Source: Paenibacillus sp. 37
GTDB taxonomy: Bacteria > Bacillota > Bacilli > Paenibacillales > Paenibacillaceae
Length of the DNA stretch: 64,000 nucleotides
Direction of reading: 5' to 3'
Assembly (NCBI RefSeq): GCF_008386395.1
Contig: NZ_CP043762.1
Location: forward strand, 62,001 to 126,000
Made by a program: the position numbers and the translations under genes. The notes beneath the pieces were generated by a model. That model was not told the origin of the DNA, searched no databases, and was given only the letters and a program-made list of their open reading frames with translations. Below, one piece after another: positions 26,673-34,153 of this stretch. Positions within the stretch are counted from its first letter, which is position 1; each line of letters starts with the position of its first letter.

Positions 26673-26755
26673 TTTATAATCAAATTATACATTACATATA
26701 ATCTTATTACAATAAATATAAATGAATTATATCTTTTATATATAAAAGATATAAT
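26673..26755 (-). promoter_or_regulatory. Promoter and palindromic operator of the XRE/ImmA/PIN unit
   Basis: Minus strand: TTGTAA, a 17-base spacer (TAAGATTATATGTAATG) and TATAAT, about 30-60 bases before the XRE start. Behind it, 26726-26755 is a perfect 30-bp palindrome with arms ATTATATCTTTTATA, a good candidate repressor site. Confidence 0.65.
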
Positions 26756-27300
26756 TATAGGGTTGAAACCATAATTCATTTGAAAATTATAGCCCATTAT
26801 ATAATTTATGATGGAATGATTCCAAAATTCTAAAATCCAGCCCATCACGATCCACACTTTCCTATGAAGGATACATCTAAAACTTTAATGAAAATTAGCA
26901 GTATTGATTAGTGTATGTCCAAAAAAAAAAAATCTAACGGAAAAGTAACTACAAGCTCACTTTATCACAAGTTTGAGAACATAAAGTCTGACCTCCCCCC
27001 GATATGTATATAGATAGCCATTGATTACTGAAAAAATGTTCCAATTTCTATAGTTTCGGTATGAGAATACTAAGACTCCTTTTCTTTCCCCTAACTTGTC
27101 TCTCTTTTGTATTGATGATTCTGTCTATCAGTTCACTTTTACAAGCAAACTGTGTTATGGCCCCCTTACCAATTCATTTATACCAGCCTATCTTAATTAC
27201 TAATGGTTATCAGTTTAATTACTGTTTTAGTATAAAAAAGAAACTAAGATGATTATGGTTGTTTAAATATCCATTTGTTAGTTTCGGAAAAGATTAAGAA
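26756..27300. other. Intergenic, no supported gene
   Basis: Contains a 12-base A-run near 26924. A 63-residue plus-strand frame at 27061-27252 looks hydrophobic at its start but has no ribosome binding site. Confidence 0.4.
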
Positions 27301-27310
27301 TGCATAAAAG

Positions 27311-27350
27311 GGACGCAGTACATACTATTGCTAAAGTATGTACTGCGTCC
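27311..27350. terminator. Strong bidirectional terminator after the SLH gene
   Basis: GGACGCAGTACATACT pairs with AGTATGTACTGCGTCC, with A-run and T-run flanks. 11 bases past the stop codon. Confidence 0.8.
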
Positions 27351-27361
27351 TTTTTAACCAA

Positions 27362-29581
27362 TTAAAAACCGATGGATTCATTTAAAACTTTATAAACAAC
27401 TGTCGCTGCTTGTGCACGTGTAGCTAGATCTCGGCTAGCAAGTCTATTATTTCCGAGCCCATCAATAATTTTATGATCAATAGCAGTTGCAAGATCAACT
27501 TTAGCCCAAGAACTAACCACTTTAGAGTCATTATACTTTCCTAAAATACTGTTTGCCTGAGTGGTTGTCATTTCAGGGAGTGTTTTCAATTGATTAAATG
27601 CACGTACCGCTATGGCTGCCATCTGTTCACGAGTTATATTTTGGTTAGGTCCAAAGGAGTCAGAGGTAATACCCGTGATTAGAGCTGCCTTCCATCCCTC
27701 ATCCACTACAGCATAATACCAGTCATTAGTATTTACATCAGAAAAGGGCTCCTCTCCCACATTAACTGTATCCAAGTGTTCAGAAATGGCTTTAATAAGC
27801 ATTGAAGTAAATTCAGCACGTGTTACATATCGATCAGGTCTAAATGAATCATCGGGGTAACCAGAGATAACTTGCTTTTTTGACATAAAATCAAGGAGCT
27901 TAAAAGACCAATGATTCTTTATATCTGTAAAGCTTTTTTTGAAGTTCATGACAATAAAGTCGCCATCACTTACTCCTTTAGATCTTTTCACTTTTTCCTC
28001 TGTTGTACTAGGGATTAACGTAAATCCTGAATTCTCATCGAAACGATAAACGTTGGCTAGTTTAACATCAGCGTCACTGTAGATTGGAATTTCTATGTCC
28101 AGAGGATTGTATACACCTAAAGGACCACCAGTATATTCAAAACGGATAAAACCACTAGCAGGTATATATTCATCCTCATAGTTCACTCCAATATTGGCAC
28201 GTGAGATGGTAATACTACCTCCGTTATTCCAATCTCTCAAAAGAGTTAAATCCGCTGTAGCATAACCATTTATAGACATGAGCTTGACCTTTACTTTTCG
28301 ATCTTGAAGCAGTTTAGTTAAAGTACTATCAATATTCAAATTTAATGAATCATTCAAACCTGTTTTTTTAGAATAGTCTACTACGATCTCCGAAACTTTA
28401 GAATCTGAACGGAGTATCTTCTGGATAGCTTGAGTATCCAAGTTGACCGAGTGTAAGCGACCCGACCCTTGTCTGGAGAGCGTTGTGGTTGCACCAGCAC
28501 CATCAGTAACAACAACATCTCCCTTGCTATCTACCGTAAGACTAGTGTTCCCTGCATATGAGGTACCAGAAGCAGCATTATTATTGACATCACCCGTGGA
28601 AGAATTCGATGTGCCTAGGCGGATAATATGAAGATTATAAGTTTTAGTAGTTATGCCGTTAGCAGCAGTAATGACAATGGGGAATACATTAATACTTTCT
28701 TGTCTTAGGTTTAAGTTTGTTGAGGATCCAACCCTAACGTATTTACCATCCAGATTGATCGAGCTAAAGTTATCGGATGGGTTGATGACGACATTTAAAT
28801 TAGTAGCATTGGAGCTCACATAATCTACAAAAACTGAACCGTTCTCTGCAAAATCCTTACCATTAATGAGTATACTTCTGATATTAGCGTTGTTATTGGC
28901 TTCAGGCTTGGTTAAAACGAATGTATAAGATTTAGATGCACCATTTAGGGAAGTCATTTCAACAAAGATTGTATTGATTCCCGTTTTCATCTCCACAACC
29001 AGACTTCCTGAAGAGCTAACTAAGTTACCATTAATCTTAGTTATAGCACTATTGAATGCTGTTGTTTTTACACTCACATACGATTGAGTAGCCTCTACAC
29101 GTCCAGTGTAGTAGGACTTTTCTGTACTAAATGGATGATCAAGTGTTGCCCCCTCAACCACAATCGATTTCAAGCCGGCATCGTCCAGATTTATCGTTTT
29201 TTTAACAGAAAACACATAGGTTTTAACGTTGCTCGGCACATCAATGGATTGCACCTCAATAGTAATTAAAGTTATTTCATGATCAAGGGTAATTGGTAAT
29301 GAAGGTGTACCATTGGTAACTACAGTTCCATTAACACGAATTGTAGTATTTGAGTCCATGGCATAAGGTGTAACCGCGATACTTTTTTCGGAAGTATTGA
29401 CGGATGTCGTATATGTATAGACATCAGGATTAAATTCTCTATTCATATCTACCCTTGGTGAAAAATCAACACTAAAAAGCCGACTTTCACCTATTTCTTC
29501 AGCAAATACCTGCATAGGTAAACAGAACACTAACATTGCCAGCACCATAAAAAATGAGAATACTTTCTTTCCCCTTTTCAA
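27362..29581 (-). CDS. Surface protein with cadherin-like beta-sandwich repeats and C-terminal SLH domains
   Basis: 739 residues from a TTG at 29581 (GAGGAAGGG upstream). Signal peptide VFSFFMVLAMLVFCLPMQVF. Three cadherin-like units (about 40-130, 130-225, 225-325), each ending in a KTYxFxVxK-like strand. A central beta domain of about 210 residues follows, and three SLH motifs close the protein (SFKLLDFMSKKQVISGYPDD; EPFSDVNTNDWYYAVVDEGW; SSWAKVDLATAIDHKIIDGL) that bind pyruvylated wall polymer. Exported and wall-attached. Behind leader element 10; monocistronic, with a strong terminator. Confidence 0.88.
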   Translation of the reverse strand: MKRGKKVFSFFMVLAMLVFCLPMQVFAEEIGESRLFSVDFSPRVDMNREFNPDVYTYTTSVNTSEKSIAVTPYAMDSNTTIRVNGTVVTNGTPSLPITLDHEITLITIEVQSIDVPSNVKTYVFSVKKTINLDDAGLKSIVVEGATLDHPFSTEKSYYTGRVEATQSYVSVKTTAFNSAITKINGNLVSSSGSLVVEMKTGINTIFVEMTSLNGASKSYTFVLTKPEANNNANIRSILINGKDFAENGSVFVDYVSSNATNLNVVINPSDNFSSINLDGKYVRVGSSTNLNLRQESINVFPIVITAANGITTKTYNLHIIRLGTSNSSTGDVNNNAASGTSYAGNTSLTVDSKGDVVVTDGAGATTTLSRQGSGRLHSVNLDTQAIQKILRSDSKVSEIVVDYSKKTGLNDSLNLNIDSTLTKLLQDRKVKVKLMSINGYATADLTLLRDWNNGGSITISRANIGVNYEDEYIPASGFIRFEYTGGPLGVYNPLDIEIPIYSDADVKLANVYRFDENSGFTLIPSTTEEKVKRSKGVSDGDFIVMNFKKSFTDIKNHWSFKLLDFMSKKQVISGYPDDSFRPDRYVTRAEFTSMLIKAISEHLDTVNVGEEPFSDVNTNDWYYAVVDEGWKAALITGITSDSFGPNQNITREQMAAIAVRAFNQLKTLPEMTTTQANSILGKYNDSKVVSSWAKVDLATAIDHKIIDGLGNNRLASRDLATRAQAATVVYKVLNESIGF

Positions 29582-29629
29582 ACTAATTCACCCTTCCTCT
29601 TTATGTATCATTGAATGAAACAAACGAAC

Positions 29630-29736
29630 GCAAAAAGGGGCCATTGGATTGTTATCCAATGACCCCGGGTTCTTCCACGTAGGTGTCCATATTATTCAAT
29701 TAAGTTAATTATATAGAATAACTGGAACTAATTCAA
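29630..29736 (-). promoter_or_regulatory. Leader-terminator element 10 (SLH surface protein)
   Basis: -35 TTGAAT (29736-29731), 17-base spacer, TATAAT (29713-29708), AATTGAATAATATGG, CGTGGAAGAACC, stem-loop GGGGTCATTGGAT/ATCCAATGGCCCC (29666-29637) and TTTTTGCG. The stem base departs from the AGCAC form. Confidence 0.8.
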
Positions 29737-29809
29737 TGATTTTTATTGTAGTATCCTTTACATAATCGCAGGTGGTTATTTATCCATCTTCTGAACTTCT
29801 CACATGTGT

Positions 29810-30007
29810 TCAGTTCAACACATGTTGCTCACTCAAATGAAGAGCAGCAATAATATCTAAAGGTTTTTCAATATCTCCGATTTTAAATCTAGTATCTCCA
29901 CTTGGTAGTATCCTCTCTTGCATTGATTTAAAGGATAATCCAACGACCATAAATTCTCCTGGGTACATACCGATAAAACGACTTGGAATACGTGTTTCCA
30001 TTAACAT
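29810..30007 (-). CDS. Hypothetical 65-residue protein
   Basis: ATG 30007 with GGAGGAG upstream. Soluble, with strand-like segments (RFIGMYPGEFMVVGLSF; MQERILPSGDTRFKIGDIEK). No family. Monocistronic behind leader element 11; the leader and strong site support it as real. Confidence 0.65.
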   Translation of the reverse strand: MLMETRIPSRFIGMYPGEFMVVGLSFKSMQERILPSGDTRFKIGDIEKPLDIIAALHLSEQHVLN

Positions 30008-30037
30008 AAATTACTCCTCCATTAATCATTTTGAAAA

Positions 30038-30144
30038 AAAAGAAGCACCTACAAATTAGGATAATCCTAATCAGCGGTGCTTCCGGCTGTCGTATCTATT
30101 CATTTAATAAAAATCATTATATCAGAAAACACTAAAATATTGAA
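30038..30144 (-). promoter_or_regulatory. Leader-terminator element 11 (65-residue protein)
   Basis: -35-like TTCAAT (30144-30139), 17-base spacer, TATAAT (30121-30116), AAATGAATAGATACGACA, GCCGGAAGCACC, stem-loop (30081-30044) and TTTTTTTTC. The start codon is 36 bases on. Confidence 0.82.
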
Positions 30145-30199
30145 CATATTACTAAGAACGTGACTGTTTTACTTGAGTGCCTTGAATCTATCACTGATA

Positions 30200-30853
30200 T
30201 TAACCGTCTAAAAAGTTAGGATCGTTTTTTTTCTTTTGATGAACTGGAACATGTTCCTTACAGACTGTATTGTTCCAGCGCACGATCTTTAGATAGTCTA
30301 AATCATCTTGTGTGAGCACAACGCCACATTTAAGGCAGTATTTCACTTCCATGTTTCCCGTGTCTGTTAGACTACTTCCTTCAGATTGATCTTCCAAGCT
30401 TTTAAGACCAACTCCTGGATTTTCCGCCCATTTACGATAGGGTGCTAAATCTTGATGTCCTACTGCAAAATAATCTGCAGCATCTCGAAAAGCGTCACTT
30501 ACCGCTGAACGAATAGATTCCCTATAGAATTGAATTTTTTTATTACTTTTATCCCGTTCTAGAACTGCAAATCCTTGTCCTTCAGAACTTGAATTCAGAA
30601 TGTTCAAGACACCGCGCATTTCAATTTCATCCGTTTCCTCATGGTAGATGGGTTTATCAGTAGTAATTCTCCAAGACCAATATGGTCCGGCAGCTGACCT
30701 TACCCTATATTGAATGGGATGAACAGGAATATACGCGCTGCGTGCATTTGCATTTTTGAATTCGACCGTTTTAGGAGGAAATGGTGCTGCTAATTTAAAC
30801 ATAATTTCAGCGTGAATTTTCTCTATTTCTTCTCTAGATAAGTTATTCAACAT
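30200..30853 (-). CDS. Rad52-like single-strand annealing protein with zinc ribbon
   Basis: 217 residues from ATG 30853 (weak GGGA upstream; 16 more upstream codons look untranslated). The fold-defining Rad52/Rad22-type pattern is present: FPPKTVEFKN, a strand-turn pair (YRVRSAAGPYWSWRITTD), RGVLNI and the helix SIRSAVSDAFRDAADYFAVG. A C-terminal CLKCG...C zinc ribbon follows, like that of some phage and plasmid annealing proteins. Such proteins coat and anneal single strands, which would suit conjugative DNA entry or plasmid recombination. It lies directly after the type IV secretion operon in the same direction, about 300 bases away. The match is by pattern, not by search. Confidence 0.7.
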   Translation of the reverse strand: MLNNLSREEIEKIHAEIMFKLAAPFPPKTVEFKNANARSAYIPVHPIQYRVRSAAGPYWSWRITTDKPIYHEETDEIEMRGVLNILNSSSEGQGFAVLERDKSNKKIQFYRESIRSAVSDAFRDAADYFAVGHQDLAPYRKWAENPGVGLKSLEDQSEGSSLTDTGNMEVKYCLKCGVVLTQDDLDYLKIVRWNNTVCKEHVPVHQKKKNDPNFLDG

Positions 30854-31188
30854 TGATATCAATCCCAATATATAGATAGTAGAATCATTTATCCAAATCA
30901 TATCATAATTGATGCATCAAAAAAATCATTACTATCCTTACGGGATTGGTTCTAATCACGTATGTCTACTAATTAGTAAGCAAAAAACAAGGAAATACCC
31001 TCGTTCTTTGAACAATACGTATGAAAAGTATGGATTCTACATTAATCGGTATCATGAACTCAAAAGTTCCAGCGAGAGTTTCACTAGGATTAACATCTAA
31101 CTATCACTCTGAGAAGCTGGGCATAGTTAGAGATTCATAAATCTTCTTGAGATATCCCGCCAGATACAATTTTTTAGATTAATTTCAT
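30854..31188. other. Intergenic between the secretion operon and the Rad52-like gene
   Basis: A 63-residue plus-strand frame (30909-31100) lacks a ribosome binding site and is not accepted. No strong terminator was seen, so read-through from the operon is possible. Confidence 0.4.
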
Positions 31189-31671
31189 CTATAAGCTTGG
31201 AAGTAATTTAGGAATAAGTAATACTACTCCCAATGTAAGTGGCGAAAACATTACGAGTCCAACACCCATTCTCTTTCTTCCTGGATTTTTTGCAGCCATC
31301 AAACGAACAAAAATACCGATATAAAACATCGTTCCCGTTACAGGAATGGCAATCCATTTAAGCCCATTGAAAATGATCGAGCCGAATGGCATGGTTGAAT
31401 CGACAAGTTGCTTTACTGATTGTCCAGTAGAGGTTTGGTTGGGTGCGTCCCCTACGAATGTATGAACAATCGCCGGTACGTATGCAATGAGGAAAGTTCC
31501 GAAACCAAACGCAATCACAAAAAGCAGGCCTCTTCGTTTTCGAATTGGGTTTTTCCCGGCAGTCAGTAAAAGTATAAATCCAAGTCCAAATAAACAAGCA
31601 AAAACAGGAATCCCTACAATCTGAGCTAGTCGAATAACTTGGAAGACAGATTGCATTATATTCTCATGCAT
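31189..31671 (-). CDS. Small multi-spanning membrane protein of the conjugation operon
   Basis: 160 residues from ATG 31671 with AAAGGTGG upstream. Four membrane segments in two similar halves: IPVFACLFGLGFILLLTAGK then NPIRKRRG, and GTMFYIGIFVRLMAAK then NPGRKRMG, each followed by another hydrophobic helix. The repeated (A)GKNPxRKRxG loop marks an internal duplication. No named family recognised. It is the last gene of the type IV secretion operon, 31 bases after the VirB8-like gene, so probably an inner-membrane channel or accessory part. Confidence 0.7.
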   Translation of the reverse strand: MHENIMQSVFQVIRLAQIVGIPVFACLFGLGFILLLTAGKNPIRKRRGLLFVIAFGFGTFLIAYVPAIVHTFVGDAPNQTSTGQSVKQLVDSTMPFGSIIFNGLKWIAIPVTGTMFYIGIFVRLMAAKNPGRKRMGVGLVMFSPLTLGVVLLIPKLLPSL

Positions 31672-31702
31672 AATGAAAATATCCACCTTTCAAACGCTCT
31701 TA

Positions 31703-32185
31703 TTAATGAGTATTTTGAATAATCATCTCTATATCATCTACTTTCCAGCCATCTCCACGTCCTTCATCCAAAAGAACTGTCTTCATGACAATTATTTGCA
31801 CACTTCCTATCCCATTGAATTCTGTAGTAAGTGAAAACTTATTCAAGACTTCAGTTTGTTTTTTATCAGAAGAAGGATCATGTTGTAAATAAGCTTTCAT
31901 GTCACTTACCGTTGAATGAACTTCACTATCAGGAGGCAGTTCTATTCCTGAAGGAAATGTAGATCTATATCCCTTCTCAGTTGTATAAGGTCTTATAGCT
32001 TTATAACGTTGATTTGTCGTTTCAAAGTTAAAGAATCCTTCGACAAATAGCCTATTCTGTTGCATGATTGTCTGTTCTTTCATTTTTTCTTGGTTGAGAC
32101 TACTGGTATAAGCCAACGAGCCAATACCTACTCCGCCTAATAGAACAATTGCTAACCATACTGCATAAAAACTTCTTTTTGTCAT
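31703..32185 (-). CDS. VirB8/TcpC-like conjugation protein
   Basis: 160 residues from ATG 32185; AAAGGAG lies about 13 bases upstream, which is long. A single N-terminal membrane helix (FYAVWLAIVLLGGVGIGSLA) is followed by an extracellular NTF2-like domain (FVEGFFNFETTNQRYKAIRP; SVQIIVMKTVLLDE; GWKVDDIEMII). Gram-positive TcpC/VirB8 proteins have this plan and form the membrane core of the secretion channel. It lies 28 bases after the wall hydrolase gene. The assignment rests on topology and context. Confidence 0.6.
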   Translation of the reverse strand: MTKRSFYAVWLAIVLLGGVGIGSLAYTSSLNQEKMKEQTIMQQNRLFVEGFFNFETTNQRYKAIRPYTTEKGYRSTFPSGIELPPDSEVHSTVSDMKAYLQHDPSSDKKQTEVLNKFSLTTEFNGIGSVQIIVMKTVLLDEGRGDGWKVDDIEMIIQNTH

Positions 32186-32213
32186 GGTTTTTAAATTACT
32201 CCTTTCGGTAGTA

Positions 32214-34109
32214 TTATTTTTCAACAAGGCGACGATATCCGAAGAAAGGTATCTTTCTCCAACGGTGCATAGTATCAATACTTACGCCATACGTACTTCC
32301 TGAATTGATAAACTTGCCATCTCCAAGATACATGCCTATGTGTGAAGGACCCGCCTTATAGGTAGACCAAAACACAAAATCCCCTGGTCTGGCATCTTCG
32401 GCTCTTATTTCAACTGTTTTATCATATTGATTTCTTGTAGAGCCCGACAAATCAACTCCGATTTGCCCAAAAGCAAATTCTATAAGACCTGAACAATCAA
32501 TACCTTTTCCGAATGGATCTCTTCCACCAAATAAGTATGGATGCCCGAGATATTTAGTCATAACGTCTAGTACCTCTTGTACATCAAATATCTGGCCATC
32601 ATTCGGAACTTTTATGACCGTACTTGTTGCATTATAGTATCTCATCACGTTATCTACATAATTGGGATCACCATATCCCTTTGAGCCACTTATCTCTCGC
32701 ATCATTAGACTGAACCCTAATGCATTTTCCTTAGAATATCCACCAGCGTTTAGTGCATATTTAACGTAACCTAAACCATAGTTATACGCTTGGAGTGCTA
32801 TTTCCACATCTCCCCCAGCAGCTTTATATACTGTTGAGAAGTGATCTACCCCTACTTTGATTGATAATTCAGGATCGGTAATATAATTACGCGGTTTCCC
32901 AATTGATTCGGAAGATTGCATAACATCTAGCAATTTGCCTCCAGACTCCTGCATGATCATGGCTAGCAGCAACTGAGTATGTTCCTCTAACCCTACCATT
33001 GCTAGATACTTCCTTACTATAGGTTCATATCTCAAGACCACAGCAGGAACTGAAGCTGTGCCTGGCAACCAATTACCACTATAGTTCGCTGATGCCTTAC
33101 CTCCATATAAAGCAGGATTCCAATCAGGATCAGCAACGGATATAAACTCATAGAATAATTTCATATCATCTTTATCTACCCCGAGGTTAATTAGTATTTG
33201 CTGGAACTTTTCACCATCAACCACAAAGTCCGGGACATAGCGATCATCGACAGTAGTATGATCATATTGCTGATAGGTGGTCGTAGTACAATCACCACTA
33301 GTACTTGTACCCACAAGATCCCATTGATCTGTTATTGTCGTTGTACCCCCAGGATAGTACAACTTCAGGGGCTTAATATTCATATGGCCGTAATCCAATG
33401 TAATATCTGATAGCACATCATGTGCTTTTCTGGTGCTTTCTGATCGAGCCTCTTCAGTTGTCGTATGTGTAGATGAGTTACCTTCTCCATCTGTAGTTGT
33501 AACCGTACACGCTACAATAGATTTTGTTCTTTCCTTATCATCGGAGACTGTAGTATAAGAAAATGAGGGTTGAAAGCTCTTAATCAATTCTTCGGGTTTA
33601 TAATCAGATAGTTCAACTTTCTTTTCATTTACCATGATTTCATAGCGAACAAGAGATGCAGGTATGCCCCAACTCGGTTTTACCGTCTTCACAACTTGAT
33701 TAAGCCAGTTTTTATCTGCTTCAATCCCCCAAAGTTCAGCAACTGTTTTATCAGCTGCAGATTTGAACTCTTTTTCATATTTTACATCCGCCGCATGTTG
33801 CTCTTCACTACGAGCATTCCCACCTAAAAACCAGTCCGCAAATGGAATGGCAGAGAGGGCAGCTAAAGTAAGAAGAATAGCTAAGATTATTACCAATCCC
33901 CAAGGGCCTATCAATGAGACAATAAGCTTCCCAATCGATAATACAAGCTGTTTCAAGAATTTCATGAGTAGTTTTTTTAGGTACTTCCCCGCTTTTCCTA
34001 CCGCTTTAGAGGCTACTTTTGTACCGCCTTTTTTTAATGCTCCCCCTGCTTGTCCAGCAGCTTGACCGCCTATCTCATTCGCACTCAATTTCTCACCCCA
34101 CAATCGCAA
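32214..34109 (-). CDS. Conjugation cell-wall hydrolase: lysozyme-like plus NlpC/P60 (CwlT/VirB1-like)
   Basis: 631 residues from TTG 34109 with TAGGAG seven bases upstream. An A/G/K-rich start and one membrane helix (WGLVIILAILLTLAALSAIP) lead to a long extracellular linker. A lysozyme-like domain follows at about 355-475 (LLLAMIMQESGGK with the catalytic Glu; IALQAYNYGLGYV). Then comes an NlpC/P60 endopeptidase with Cys539 (GIDCSGLI) and His590 (SHIGMYLG). The same pair of activities occurs in CwlT of ICEBs1 and in Tn916 Orf14, where it opens peptidoglycan for the channel. Placed between VirB6- and VirB8-like genes as in other Gram-positive systems. Confidence 0.9.
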   Translation of the reverse strand: MRLWGEKLSANEIGGQAAGQAGGALKKGGTKVASKAVGKAGKYLKKLLMKFLKQLVLSIGKLIVSLIGPWGLVIILAILLTLAALSAIPFADWFLGGNARSEEQHAADVKYEKEFKSAADKTVAELWGIEADKNWLNQVVKTVKPSWGIPASLVRYEIMVNEKKVELSDYKPEELIKSFQPSFSYTTVSDDKERTKSIVACTVTTTDGEGNSSTHTTTEEARSESTRKAHDVLSDITLDYGHMNIKPLKLYYPGGTTTITDQWDLVGTSTSGDCTTTTYQQYDHTTVDDRYVPDFVVDGEKFQQILINLGVDKDDMKLFYEFISVADPDWNPALYGGKASANYSGNWLPGTASVPAVVLRYEPIVRKYLAMVGLEEHTQLLLAMIMQESGGKLLDVMQSSESIGKPRNYITDPELSIKVGVDHFSTVYKAAGGDVEIALQAYNYGLGYVKYALNAGGYSKENALGFSLMMREISGSKGYGDPNYVDNVMRYYNATSTVIKVPNDGQIFDVQEVLDVMTKYLGHPYLFGGRDPFGKGIDCSGLIEFAFGQIGVDLSGSTRNQYDKTVEIRAEDARPGDFVFWSTYKAGPSHIGMYLGDGKFINSGSTYGVSIDTMHRWRKIPFFGYRRLVEK

Positions 34110-34153
34110 GAGGATATCTCCTACGAGACATCCTCAATACCCACCAAATTTGA

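Noticed and set aside
27061..27252. 63-residue secreted-looking plus-strand frame
   Set aside because: No ribosome binding site and no promoter; low-complexity hydrophobic start only.
30909..31100. 63-residue plus-strand frame
   Set aside because: No ribosome binding site, sits antisense between two minus-strand units.
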